The position numbers were made by a program, and so were the translations under genes. The notes beneath the pieces are model-generated. The model was not told the DNA's origin, made no database searches, and saw only the letters and a program-made list of their open reading frames with translations. A stretch of DNA of 64,000 bases from Streptomyces olivaceus (GTDB lineage Bacteria > Actinomycetota > Actinomycetes > Streptomycetales > Streptomycetaceae), in assembly GCF_000721235.1 (NCBI RefSeq), contig NZ_JOFH01000009.1, positions 124,001 to 188,000 on the forward strand. The letters are read 5' to 3'. Positions 48,603 to 57,170 of the stretch are shown here, one piece after another. How positions within the stretch are numbered: position 1 is the first letter of the stretch; each line of letters begins with the position of its first letter.

Positions 48603-49517
48603 ATGACCAGCGACTTCGCCGCCGCCCTCGCCGCCGGACCGCTCGTGCTCGACGGCGGTATGTCCAACCAGCTGGAGGCAGCCGGGCACGACTTGGGGGA
48701 CGAGCTGTGGTCGGCGCGGCTGCTGGCCGAGGATCCCGGAGCGATCACGGCGGCCCACCTCGCCTACTTCGAGGCGGGCGCGGACGTGGCGATCACCGCG
48801 AGCTACCAGGCCACCTTCGAGGGCTTCGCCCGGCGCGGCGTGGGACGGGAGCGGGCCGCCGAACTCCTGGCGCTCAGTGTGGAGTCGGCCCGCGAGGCCG
48901 CCCGCCGGGCACAGGCGCGCCGACCGGACCGCGCCCTGTGGGTGGCGGCGTCCGCGGGCCCGTACGGGGCGATGCTGGCCGACGGCTCGGAGTACCGGGG
49001 CCGCTACGGACTCGACGCGGGTGAGCTGGAGCGCTTCCACCGGCCGCGCCTGGAGGTGCTGGCCGCCGCGCGGCCCGACGTCCTGGCGCTGGAGACGGTT
49101 CCGGACACCGAGGAAGCGGTGGCGCTGCTGCGGGCGGTGCGCGGACTGGGCGTGCCCGCCTGGCTGTCGTACACCGTCGCGGGCGGTCGCACCCGCGCGG
49201 GGCAGCCGTTGGCGGAGGCCTTCGCCGTGGCCGCCGACGCGGACGAGGTGGTCGCGGTCGGCGTCAACTGCTGCTCCCCCGCCGACGTGTCCGACGCGGT
49301 CGCCACGGCCGCCCGGGTCACCGGCAAGCCCGTCGTGGCGTATCCCAACAGCGGAGAGGCGTGGGACGCGGGGAGCCGTGCCTGGCGGGGGCGTTCGTCG
49401 TTCCCGGTCGACCGGGTGCGGGACTGGCGGGAGCGGGGCGCCCGGCTGATCGGCGGCTGCTGCCGGGTGGGGCCCGGCACGATCACGTCGATCGCGCGGG
49501 CGTTGTCCCGGGATTGA
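48603..49517 (+). CDS. mmuM: Homocysteine S-methyltransferase
   Basis: This 304-residue zinc enzyme methylates homocysteine with S-methylmethionine or AdoMet to give methionine. Marks: LVLDGGMSNQLE at the start, ITASYQATFEGF, VGVNCCSPADV (first Zn Cys) and GARLIGGCCRVGP (GGCC, two Zn Cys). The ATG at 48603 follows a short leader divergent from the CPBP gene. The Zn Cys set is complete. Confidence 0.9.
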   Translation: MTSDFAAALAAGPLVLDGGMSNQLEAAGHDLGDELWSARLLAEDPGAITAAHLAYFEAGADVAITASYQATFEGFARRGVGRERAAELLALSVESAREAARRAQARRPDRALWVAASAGPYGAMLADGSEYRGRYGLDAGELERFHRPRLEVLAAARPDVLALETVPDTEEAVALLRAVRGLGVPAWLSYTVAGGRTRAGQPLAEAFAVAADADEVVAVGVNCCSPADVSDAVATAARVTGKPVVAYPNSGEAWDAGSRAWRGRSSFPVDRVRDWRERGARLIGGCCRVGPGTITSIARALSRD

Positions 49518-49585
49518 CCGGTGCGGCATGTGCCAAGATGGCAGTGAACAGGCGTTCGGGGGAGACGCGTCCAGCGGGGGACTGC

Positions 49586-50674
49586 ATGAGACACGGGGAA
49601 CGGACGGGGCCAGGGGGACAGTCATCGTCCGGGCGGCGGCCTGGGCACGCGGGGCCGCCGGCGGAACATACGGAACGACCCGGCCACATGGAACGGCCGG
49701 AGCACCCGGAACAGCCGGGGCACCCTGAACTGCCGGGGCACCGGCCGGTGTCGGGGGCGGTGGTCGCGGCCGGAGTGGTCGGGCTGCTGGCCGTCGCCGC
49801 GCTGGCGCTGCGGCCCGCGGAGGCGCTGCTGCACTCCGGCAAGGGGCCGCTCGGCCGCTTGGGCATCGTGACCATCGCGGCGGCCGTCGCCTGGACGTTC
49901 GGGACCATGCTGGTCGTGCAGCGCCTGAGGCCCCGATTCGGCGCGGACCGCATGTCGCTGCCGCCGGTCGAGGAGCGGCTGCGCGAGGCCGCCGGCCCGC
50001 TGCTGCTCGCCGCGGCGGGCGCGGTCGGGGTCCTGACCCTGGTCCTGCACGGGTTCACGCGCGACAGCACGATCTCGGTCCCGCAGCCCGCCGTCCCGAC
50101 GGTGGTACCCAGCCCGTCGGCCTCCGCCGAAACCGTGCCGCCGCAGGACACGGGGGACTCGGGGTTCTCCGTGCCGCTGCACCTCGTACTCGGCCTGCTG
50201 GCCGCGCTCGTCCTCGTCCTCGTCGTGCTGGCCGTCGTACGGCGGCTGCGGCGGTTCGGGCTGAGGATGCCGCAGCTCCCCGGCCCGGCGGGAGCGGTGC
50301 CGGAGGACGAGGACGCGCGCCTGCTCCTGTCCGCGGTGCGGTCGGGCCGCCGGGCCCTCGCCGACACCGGCGCCGACGCCCGTGCCGCCGTCATCGCCTG
50401 CTACGCCGCCATGGAGGACGCCCTCGTCGCGTCCGGCGTGCCGCGGCACGCCTCCGACAGCCCCGCCGACCTGCTGACCCGCACCGCCGAGGCGGGTCTC
50501 GCGCCGGGCCGGGCCGCGCCGCGGCTGGCCGCGCTGTTCCGCGAGGCCCGGTACTCCTCGCACCCGATGGACGCCTCGCACCGGGAGACCGCCGCGGACG
50601 CCCTGGAGGAGATCGCGTCGCTGCTGCGGGACCGCGCGGCGGCGGGCGGCCGGGAGCCGGAGGCCGGACGGTGA
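49586..50674 (+). CDS. DUF4129 membrane protein
   Basis: This 362-residue protein has a His/Glu/Pro-rich head with ERPEHPEQPGHPELPGH repeats, three to four TM segments (residues about 58-80, 92-110, 140-160 and 208-232) and a C-terminal DUF4129 domain (DARAAVIACYAAMEDALVASGVPRHASDSPADLL; ALFREARYSSHPMD). DUF4129 proteins are commonly coupled to MoxR/DUF58 genes. ATG at 49586 after a GGGGG site is chosen; an earlier in-frame ATG at 49539 is possible. The stop overlaps the next start. Confidence 0.82.
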   Translation: MRHGERTGPGGQSSSGRRPGHAGPPAEHTERPGHMERPEHPEQPGHPELPGHRPVSGAVVAAGVVGLLAVAALALRPAEALLHSGKGPLGRLGIVTIAAAVAWTFGTMLVVQRLRPRFGADRMSLPPVEERLREAAGPLLLAAAGAVGVLTLVLHGFTRDSTISVPQPAVPTVVPSPSASAETVPPQDTGDSGFSVPLHLVLGLLAALVLVLVVLAVVRRLRRFGLRMPQLPGPAGAVPEDEDARLLLSAVRSGRRALADTGADARAAVIACYAAMEDALVASGVPRHASDSPADLLTRTAEAGLAPGRAAPRLAALFREARYSSHPMDASHRETAADALEEIASLLRDRAAAGGREPEAGR

Positions 50675-51315
50675 CCCGCGCCGCGGACGGGACGACGGCG
50701 ACGGGGGTACGCGAGGACCGCATGCTCAGTCTGGGGCGGCTGGCGTGGCTGTGCGGCGCGGTCGCCGGGTCCGGCGTGCTGCTCGTCCTCCTCCTCGACG
50801 GTTGGGCGGCGGCCGGCGCCCTCGTGGCCCTCCTCGTCGCCGCCGCGCTGCTCGTCGCCCGGTACGCCGCCGGGGCCGGCGCCCTCGACTTCGGGCACCG
50901 GCACGAGGTGTGGCTGCTGCGGACCCGCGTACCGGGCATGGGCGAGTGGCGCCGGAACCTGCGGACCGCCACGGGCTCCGACGGCGCCCTCTACTACCGC
51001 GCGGTGCTCCGCCCCGAACTGCGCCGCCTGTACGCCGCCGCGCTCGCCGAGCACCACCACGTCTCGCTCGACCAGCAGCCGGAGCGGGCCGCCGAGTTGA
51101 TCGGCCCGGACCTGTGGCCGTGGCTCGGTTTCGAGACCCCGCACACCGGGCCGGACGGGGAGGTCCCCGTCGACGCGCTGCGCCGCCTGGTCGACCGCCT
51201 GGAAACGCTCAACGCACCCCGCGGCCCCCGTACCGGCGACCCCGGTACCGGCGACCCTCGCACTGACAACTCTCGTACTGGTGACCCTCGTACTGGTAAG
51301 GACACAGCGACGTGA
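50671..51315 (+). CDS. Hypothetical membrane protein of the MoxR operon
   Basis: This 214-residue protein has a hydrophobic hairpin at residues 20-70 and a cytoplasmic helical part (RTRVPGMGEWRRNLRTATG; LYYRAVLRPELRRLYAAALAEHH). The C-terminus carries imperfect TGDPRTG/TGDPGTGDPRT repeats in about 15-nt steps at 51225-51300. The GTG at 50671 overlaps the DUF4129 stop and the MoxR start overlaps its stop. No named family; the position in the operon is conserved in actinobacteria. Confidence 0.8.
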   Translation: MTRAADGTTATGVREDRMLSLGRLAWLCGAVAGSGVLLVLLLDGWAAAGALVALLVAAALLVARYAAGAGALDFGHRHEVWLLRTRVPGMGEWRRNLRTATGSDGALYYRAVLRPELRRLYAAALAEHHHVSLDQQPERAAELIGPDLWPWLGFETPHTGPDGEVPVDALRRLVDRLETLNAPRGPRTGDPGTGDPRTDNSRTGDPRTGKDTAT

Positions 51316-52313
51316 CGACTGACCACCCCACGCCCCGGCCGCGCACCGCGGAACAGGTCGGCGAGCAGGCCCGTGCAGTACTGCGCGAGATCGGCCGTGC
51401 CGTGGTCGGCAAGCCGGACGCCCTCGAGCTGGTGATGCTGGGTGTGCTGGCCCGCGGGCACGTGCTGGTCGAGGACCTCCCGGGCCTCGGCAAGACGCTG
51501 CTCGCGCGGTCCTTCGCGACGACACTCGGACTGGACTTCCGCCGGATCCAGTTCACGCCCGACCTGCTGCCGTCGGACGTCACCGGAACGCCGCTGTACG
51601 ACCAGCGCACCGGCGAGATGGTGTTCCACCCCGGCCCGGTCTTCACGCACCTCCTGCTCGCCGACGAGATCAACCGGACGCCGCCCAAGACGCAGGCCGC
51701 GCTGCTCGAGGCGATGGCCGAGTCCCAGGTGACCGTGGACGGCGAGACCCGCCCGCTCGCCGACCCGTTCCTGGTGATAGCCACCGCCAACCCGGTGGAG
51801 TACGAGGGCACGTACTCGCTGCCCGAGGCCCAGCTCGACCGGTTCCAACTGCGAGTGCGGATGGGTTACTTGACCGCGCCGGAGGAGCTGGCGATGCTGC
51901 GGGCGCGGGTCGACCGGGCGGCGCCCGAGGCCGCACTCGAACGGCTCGCGGGACCGGAGGACGTCGTGGCGTGGCGGTCCGTCGTGGAGCGCGTGGAGAT
52001 CGACGACGACCTGCTGGAGTACGCCGTCGCCCTGGTCGGCGCGACCCGCGAGCACCCGCAGATCAGCATCGGCGCCTCGCCGCGCGGCGGACTCGCCCTG
52101 GTCCAACTGGCCCGCGCCCGCGCCGTGCTGGACGGCCGCGACTACGTCGTCCCGGAGGACGTCAAGAGCCTCGCCGTGCCGGCACTGGCCCACCGGGTGT
52201 CGCTGCGGCCGGAGTTGTGGGTGCGAGAGATGTCCACGGACGACGTGCTGCGCGAGATCGTCGACGGTGTCGGTACACCGACGACGCGGCGCACCGCCCC
52301 CGTACCGTCGTGA
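51312..52313 (+). CDS. MoxR-family AAA+ ATPase
   Basis: This 333-residue AAA+ ATPase has Walker A (EDLPGLGKTLLAR), Walker B (LLADEINRTPPK), sensor 1 (ATANPVEYEGTYSLPEAQLDRF, with arginine-finger region) and the C-terminal lid. MoxR proteins act as chaperones for metal-enzyme maturation or for VWA-domain partners; here the partner is the DUF58 protein whose gene overlaps by 4 nt. Confidence 0.94.
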   Translation: MTTDHPTPRPRTAEQVGEQARAVLREIGRAVVGKPDALELVMLGVLARGHVLVEDLPGLGKTLLARSFATTLGLDFRRIQFTPDLLPSDVTGTPLYDQRTGEMVFHPGPVFTHLLLADEINRTPPKTQAALLEAMAESQVTVDGETRPLADPFLVIATANPVEYEGTYSLPEAQLDRFQLRVRMGYLTAPEELAMLRARVDRAAPEAALERLAGPEDVVAWRSVVERVEIDDDLLEYAVALVGATREHPQISIGASPRGGLALVQLARARAVLDGRDYVVPEDVKSLAVPALAHRVSLRPELWVREMSTDDVLREIVDGVGTPTTRRTAPVPS

Positions 52314-53758
52314 CCGCACCCGAGTCCGCACCCGCCCCCGGGCCCACGCGGGCGGCCGGCGCCCCGGCACCACCCGGGACTCCCGTGCCACCCGCCACTC
52401 CCCCGCGACCCGCCACCGCCGCCCCCGGGCCGCGGCAGCCGGCCCCCGCGGTGGTACGCGCCCTGGAGGGACGCACCTCCCCCGCCCAGCCGCCCTCCCC
52501 GCCGCCCGACGGGCCGCGCCCCGGCGAGCGGACGCTGCGGCTGCTGGCCGTCGCCGCGATCGCGCTGTCCGCCGCACTGGTGACCGGCCATGCGTGGCTG
52601 TTCGCGCTCGCGGCGGCGCCGCTGGTACTGCTGGCGCTCGCCCTGCCGCGCGCGTACGCCCGTCGGATCGAGACGTCGGCGACCGTCGAGCCGGCCCGCT
52701 GCTTCGAGGGCGACACCGTCACCCTGCGCATCGCGGTGGCCCACGACGGGGACGCCGTCCGCCTCGACCCCGGCGTCACCCTCGGCCCGGGCCTCGGTCT
52801 CGACGAGGTGGTCGTCGGCTCCGCGTCGGTGACGCTGCGCCACACCGCGCTGCACTGGGGACGCTGGTCGCTGGGCCCGGTGGATCTCGACGTGTACGAC
52901 GCCGGGGGCACCGTGCGCCGCACCGTGCGGGTCGAGGCGGCCGAGGTGTCGGTGTTCCCGCGGGCGACCGGGGCCCGCTTCACGCCGATCCCGGCGCGGC
53001 TGCCACAGCGGCTCGGCGAGCACGCCTCGCCGCAGACCGGCGAGGGGGTCGAGGTCATCGGGGTGGCGCCCTGGGTGCCCGGGGAGCGGCAGCGGCGCAT
53101 CCACTGGCCGTCGACGACCCGGCGCGGGAGCATCCAGCTGCACCGGTTCGCGGCCGAACGGGCCGCCGACGCGGTGATGCTGATCGACGCGTTCGGGGAC
53201 GTAGTCGACCCGGCAACCGGGGTGTCGTCCCTGGACGAGACGGTGCGGGCCGCCTCCGGACTGGCCCGTGCCTATCTGCGCACCCACGACCGGGTCGGCG
53301 TCGTCTCGACCGGCGGCACCACCCGCTGGCTGGCGCCGGGCACCGGGGACGCGGCGTTCTACCGCATCGTCGAGAGCGTCCTCGACGTCCGCAAGGACCG
53401 GCGGTTCGACGGACCCGGCCTCGAACGGGTGCCGCCGCCCGCGCTGCCGGAGGGGGCGCTCGTGTACGTGTTCACTCCGCTCAGCGACGCGCGCATCCTG
53501 GACGTGCTGCGGGATCTCCGGTCGCGGGGCCGCCGCCCGGTCGTCGTGGAGATCCCCAGCGGCGATCCGCAGGTCGAGGACGGGGACGAGGCCGGCGAGT
53601 TGGGGCTGCGGCTGTGGCGCGCGGAGCGGGACGCGATGCGCTTCACGCTGCGGGACAGCGGGGTGCCGGTGGTGCGGCACGCCGTGGGTGAGTCACTGGA
53701 TCTGGCGCTGGCCCCGCTGCTGTCGGGGCGGGTCGGCGGGAGGGGGCGCGCGGGATGA
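52310..53758 (+). CDS. DUF58 (VWA-like) membrane protein
   Basis: This 482-residue protein has a Pro-rich head, two TM segments (about residues 72-110), an extracytoplasmic or cytoplasmic beta domain, and the DUF58 core (YVPGERQRRIHWPSTTRRGSIQLHRF-like; here APWVPGERQRRIHWPSTTRR) with a VWA-like fold. It partners the MoxR ATPase. The GTG at 52310 overlaps the MoxR stop (GTGA), so the very long upstream frame is rejected. Confidence 0.88.
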   Translation: MTAPESAPAPGPTRAAGAPAPPGTPVPPATPPRPATAAPGPRQPAPAVVRALEGRTSPAQPPSPPPDGPRPGERTLRLLAVAAIALSAALVTGHAWLFALAAAPLVLLALALPRAYARRIETSATVEPARCFEGDTVTLRIAVAHDGDAVRLDPGVTLGPGLGLDEVVVGSASVTLRHTALHWGRWSLGPVDLDVYDAGGTVRRTVRVEAAEVSVFPRATGARFTPIPARLPQRLGEHASPQTGEGVEVIGVAPWVPGERQRRIHWPSTTRRGSIQLHRFAAERAADAVMLIDAFGDVVDPATGVSSLDETVRAASGLARAYLRTHDRVGVVSTGGTTRWLAPGTGDAAFYRIVESVLDVRKDRRFDGPGLERVPPPALPEGALVYVFTPLSDARILDVLRDLRSRGRRPVVVEIPSGDPQVEDGDEAGELGLRLWRAERDAMRFTLRDSGVPVVRHAVGESLDLALAPLLSGRVGGRGRAG

Positions 53759-54336
53759 CGACGGCGACGGCGCCGGACAGACGGGTGGGGCTGCGGGAGT
53801 ACCTGGGCTACTGGGTCGGCACCCTGCCGGTGCGGGTGATCGCGGTGGCGGCCGTAGTGATGGCGTGGCGGCCGTGGTCGGCAGTAAGCACGGCGGGCGA
53901 CGCGGTGGTGCCCGGCTGCGTGGTCGCGTTCGCGGTGTGGGCGGCGCCCGCCCTTGACCGGCGGCCGTCGCTGCGGTCCGCCCGGTGGTCCTACCGGCTG
54001 GAGCACCACCGGACGACCCTGCTGGCGGGGAGCGTCGTGGTGCTCGCGGCCTTCGGTGAACCGACCTGGTGGGAGGGGGCGTCGGTGGTGGTGCTGCTGG
54101 TGGCCTACCTGATGACGAGTGAGACCTGGCCGTGGCGCCGGGGGCGCGGGACGGCCCGCGTGTGGGTGGAGGCGACGGCGGCCTGTGCCGGGGCCGGTGT
54201 GGTGGCGGCCGCGGCGGCGGCACCGGTGACCGGGACCGGTTCGGGCCTCGGGCGGGTGATCGCGGCCGGCGCGGTGGCGGCCCTCGCGGTGGCCGGCGGC
54301 GCGCTGCTGCGCTCCCGGTGGCGGGGCGTCGGATAA
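53755..54336 (+). CDS. Hypothetical four-to-six-TM membrane protein, last gene of the MoxR operon
   Basis: This 193-residue hydrophobic protein (LPVRVIAVAAVVMAW; AVSTAGDAVVPGCVVAFAVW; TLLAGSVVVLAAFGEPTWW; VVVLLVAYLMTS; AACAGAGVVAAAAAAP) begins at ATG 53755, overlapping the DUF58 stop by 4 nt. No family recognised. It probably assembles with the DUF58 and DUF4129 products. Confidence 0.78.
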   Translation: MTTATAPDRRVGLREYLGYWVGTLPVRVIAVAAVVMAWRPWSAVSTAGDAVVPGCVVAFAVWAAPALDRRPSLRSARWSYRLEHHRTTLLAGSVVVLAAFGEPTWWEGASVVVLLVAYLMTSETWPWRRGRGTARVWVEATAACAGAGVVAAAAAAPVTGTGSGLGRVIAAGAVAALAVAGGALLRSRWRGVG

Positions 54337-54699
54337 CCGAGCCGACCCGGCGCGGTTGCCCCGGTCCGACACCGCCCGCGCATCCCCCGCGCACGAAAGG
54401 GCACCGAATTGTGCCCTCAAAGCGCCGGAATGGCCGCCTCACGAAAGGGACGTGCCATGTTCCCGCATTTCACACCCGCCCCGAGCGCAGCCGCAACCCG
54501 GCACCGGGTTTACGCGTCTTCAGAAGGCGTAGGAGCGGTTCGGAGCACTTCTGTCACCGGATGTTCATGAAGCGTCGCAAGACGTTCACAAACCCCCATT
54601 GTCCGGTCAAGTCGTTCATATGACGGCTGATAACGTGCCCGATGTTCCACCCTGTTCCACCCCCACAGAAACAAGTACCCGATCCTTGGATTTGGCTTT
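54337..54699. other. Long, lower-GC intergenic region before the carboxypeptidase gene
   Basis: This 363-nt gap precedes the Dac gene. It contains an inverted repeat GGGCAC-CGAATT-GTGCCC at about 54406-54423, two copies of cacgaaaggg, and AT-rich sequence at 54565-54699 that should hold the promoter. A small frame of 37 codons starts at 54457 (MFPHFTPAPSAAATRH) with AAAGGGA upstream and ends at 54570; I cannot decide whether it is translated. Confidence 0.5.
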
Positions 54700-56055
54700 A
54701 TGACTGGTACGCCAGACGAAACCCCCACGAACACCTTCACCCCGGGCGGACGCCGTCGGCACCGCAAGGCAAGAGTGAGCCGCATCGGCGGGCGCCGGGC
54801 CCTCGTACTCGCGATGGCCGTGCCCGTGGCCTCCGCCACCCTGGCCGGCACGTCCGCGTTCGCCGCCGACAACACCGGCACCCAGGCCCAGGGCATCTCG
54901 GTCGACGACCTCGCCGCCGACGACGCGCAGTTGGTCAAGAACCTCGAAGAGCGCGTCGCCGACGAACGCCTGGGCAACGACGTCAGCGGCGTGGTGCTCG
55001 ACGCCGACTCGGACACCGCCCTCTGGGACCACAACGGCGCCACCGCGCTGATGCCGGCCTCCAACGCCAAGCTCGCCACGGCGACCACCGCCCTGACGCT
55101 GCTGGGCGCGAACCACGAGTTCACCACGAAGGCCGTGTACGGCGAGGGCACCCTCACCCTCGTCGGCGGCGGCGACCGCACCCTCACGAGCGACGACCTC
55201 GCCGAGATGGCCAAGACCGCCGCCGACGGCCTCAAGGCCGCGGGCCGGTCCGACGTCCAGGTCCGCATCGACGACAGCCTGTTCGCCGACCCGAGCCTCG
55301 CCCAGGGCTGGAACGAGGGCTACTACCCCACCGAGATCACGCCGGTCCGCTCACTCGTCGTGGACGGCGCCGCCGTCGACGACACGTCGATCGACGCCGG
55401 CAAGGTCTTCGCCGAGAAGCTCGCCGAGCAGGGCATCACCGTCGACGGCGAGGTCAGCCGCGCGACGACGAAGGACTCCGACGTCCCGGTGGCGCAGCAC
55501 AAGTCGGCGCCGCTGTCGGAGATCGTCAAGACGATGCTCAAGACGAGCGACAACAACATCGCCGAGACCCTGCTGCGGATGTCCGCCGTCGAACTGGGCA
55601 AGCCCGGCACCTTCGAGAGCGGCACCGCGCTCGTCCGCCAGGTCCTCAGCTCGTACGGGATCTCCCTCGACAACTTCGAGATGCACGACGGCAGCGGCCT
55701 CTCCCGCGACGACCGCATCCCGGCCGCCACCCTCGCGCAGCTCCTCGACTCGATCACCGAGTCCCCCGCCCTCAGCTCGATCCTGGAGGGCCTGCCGGTC
55801 GCCGGCGAGGCCGGGGCGAGCCTCGGCCCGGAGTGGGGCCGCTTCGACGACCCCAACTCCGAGTGCGCCGTCGGCAAGGTCCAGGCCAAGACCGGCACCC
55901 TCACCGGTGCCATCGCCCTCAGCGGTGTCACGAAGACCGAGGACGGCGACTGGCGGATCTTCTCCTTCATCGAGAACAACTCGACGGCCGACCCGACGGA
56001 CATCAAGGACGCCATGGACGGCCTCGCCGCCACCGTCAACGGCTGCTGGGCCTGA
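54700..56055 (+). CDS. dacB: D-alanyl-D-alanine carboxypeptidase/endopeptidase (PBP4, family S13)
   Basis: This 451-residue penicillin-binding protein trims or cleaves peptidoglycan peptides outside the membrane. An N-terminal RRHRKARVSRIGGRRALVLAMAV gives a long Sec signal peptide cut after AFA. Catalytic motifs are LMPASNAKLAT (S-x-x-K, nucleophile Ser near residue 119), SDNNIAE (S-x-N) and AKTGTLTGA (K-T-G), in the S13 order with the wide spacing for the inserted domains. ATG at 54700 is preceded by a long promoter region and a strong terminator follows. Confidence 0.93.
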   Translation: MTGTPDETPTNTFTPGGRRRHRKARVSRIGGRRALVLAMAVPVASATLAGTSAFAADNTGTQAQGISVDDLAADDAQLVKNLEERVADERLGNDVSGVVLDADSDTALWDHNGATALMPASNAKLATATTALTLLGANHEFTTKAVYGEGTLTLVGGGDRTLTSDDLAEMAKTAADGLKAAGRSDVQVRIDDSLFADPSLAQGWNEGYYPTEITPVRSLVVDGAAVDDTSIDAGKVFAEKLAEQGITVDGEVSRATTKDSDVPVAQHKSAPLSEIVKTMLKTSDNNIAETLLRMSAVELGKPGTFESGTALVRQVLSSYGISLDNFEMHDGSGLSRDDRIPAATLAQLLDSITESPALSSILEGLPVAGEAGASLGPEWGRFDDPNSECAVGKVQAKTGTLTGAIALSGVTKTEDGDWRIFSFIENNSTADPTDIKDAMDGLAATVNGCWA

Positions 56056-56082
56056 CCGCCCCCGCACCGAGCACACCCCACC

Positions 56083-56116
56083 CGTCTGCGCGCCGCCAAC
56101 CGGCGGCGCGCAGACG
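56083..56116 (+). terminator. Strong hairpin terminator of the carboxypeptidase gene
   Basis: CGTCTGCGCGCCGCC and GGCGGCGCGCAGACG form a perfect 15-bp stem with a 4-nt loop (AACC), 27 nt after the stop codon. Confidence 0.8.
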
Positions 56117-56168
56117 CGCGAGAAGCTCCGGTGAACTGACCCAGCGACCCTGAAGCCGATCTCCGCAG

Positions 56169-56502
56169 GGGTCAGTCCCCGCGAGTGCGGGGAGCAGCTG
56201 ACGCCGTTCTCCGCGATGGTCACGGACCCGGGACCATCCCCGCGGGTGCGGGGAGCAGACGACCACCGAGCAGTACGGGGACTGTGGGGTGGGACCATCC
56301 CCGCGGGTGCGGGGAGCAGGCCATCATCGGCCTCGTCATGGGCGGCCTCACGGGACCATCCCCGCGGGTGCGGGGAGCAGGGGGTCTCTACGCTCGTCCA
56401 CGTCGACGCTCCGGGACCATCCCCGCGGGTGCGGGGAGCAGATGCCGTCGCCGCTGCCGGGCTCGGTGTCGGTCGGACCATCCCCGCGGGTGCGGGGAGC
56501 AG
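56169..56502 (-). CRISPR. CRISPR array, type I-E-like, 6 repeats and 5 spacers
   Basis: Six 29-nt repeats begin at 56169, 56230, 56291, 56352, 56413 and 56474; all five spacers are exactly 32 nt, giving a 61-nt period as in type I-E arrays. The repeat on the plus strand contains GGACCATCCCCGCGGGTG followed by a CGGGGAGCAG end, with an internal palindrome of CCCCGC/GCGGGG. Its complement ends in ATGGTCC(C), like the crRNA 5-prime handle of type I-E, so transcription should be on the minus strand. The first repeat (56169) has four mismatches, as expected for the leader-distal end. R6 differs only in its first base. No cas gene lies in the window. Confidence 0.95.
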
Positions 56503-56600
56503 ACTGTTTGACCTGCGAGTTTATGGCCGCAGAGGCGTGTTTTCAGTGACTTTCGAAGATTCCGGCAAATAGGGCACCCCGCGGTATCGGTCCGAACGTA
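56503..56600 (-). promoter_or_regulatory. Probable CRISPR leader
   Basis: Directly beyond the last repeat, the sequence becomes AT-richer (tttatggccgc, gttttcagtgactttcg), unlike the surrounding DNA. On the minus strand it runs into the first transcribed repeat, at the end opposite the degenerate repeat, as a leader should. Its exact end is unknown; nothing else is seen up to 56655. Confidence 0.6.
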
Positions 56601-56655
56601 CGCAGAGTTGGTCGACCACAGCTCCGGCGGATTCCGACTGCCGCATGGCTCTCCC

Positions 56656-57060
56656 TCACGCAGGCTCCGGAAGCGGGCCGAGGTGTTCGGCCATGCGCTC
56701 GCGGAGCAGGAGGTACTCCTCATAGCGACGGGGCAGCGGGCCGGGCGGGCGTTCGACGACACGGGCGGCCGTGACGGTTTGTCCGAGGCGGAACTGTTCG
56801 CGCGTCAGGTCGAGCTCGATGCCATTGGGCAGCCGGTTCCACCAGTGGAAGTTGCGCTGAGCACCGTTGAGGTACACCTCGCCGACCACGCGATCGCCGC
56901 CGAAGATGTCGTTGACGATCAACGCCGTGATGTCGCAGTGGCCCCAGGCGGGGTTGCCGGGCTGCCACTCGGCCCGGTCGCGGTCGTCGGGTGAACATGT
57001 GTCGGCAGCCCAACTGGCACGCAGGGCTCTGTCGATGTCGAGCAGGCTCCAAAAGGTCAC
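56656..57060 (-). CDS. YunG-like protein
   Basis: This 134-residue protein has the pattern seen in YunG-type proteins: W ... DDRDRAEWQPGNPAWGHCDITALIVNDIFGGDRVV (Cys in the GHC/GQC-like site), HWWNRLPNGIELDLTREQF. The conserved Cys, His and Asp suggest an enzyme of papain-like fold, but no function is established. The GTG at 57060 is chosen; a frame starting at 57093 is possible. It lies near the leader side of the CRISPR array but points away from it in no obvious unit. Confidence 0.68.
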   Translation of the reverse strand: MTFWSLLDIDRALRASWAADTCSPDDRDRAEWQPGNPAWGHCDITALIVNDIFGGDRVVGEVYLNGAQRNFHWWNRLPNGIELDLTREQFRLGQTVTAARVVERPPGPLPRRYEEYLLLRERMAEHLGPLPEPA

Positions 57061-57170
57061 ACACGCAGCATCGCAGCCGCCTCTGACATGCATGCCCCCA
57101 GCACGCGCGGCGCCCGCCGGTTGCGCAGCCCGGTCTGTCGCCCGCCCCGTGGGCAGGGCAGGATCGGGGC

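Noticed and set aside
51971..52309. Upstream extension of the DUF58 frame inside the MoxR gene
   Set aside because: It overlaps a strongly supported gene; the GTG at 52310 forms the GTGA coupling.
56185..56572. ORFs repeating GPSPRVRGA or DHPRGCGEQ
   Set aside because: They are translations of the CRISPR repeats in three frames; no ribosome site and the pattern follows the 61-nt period.
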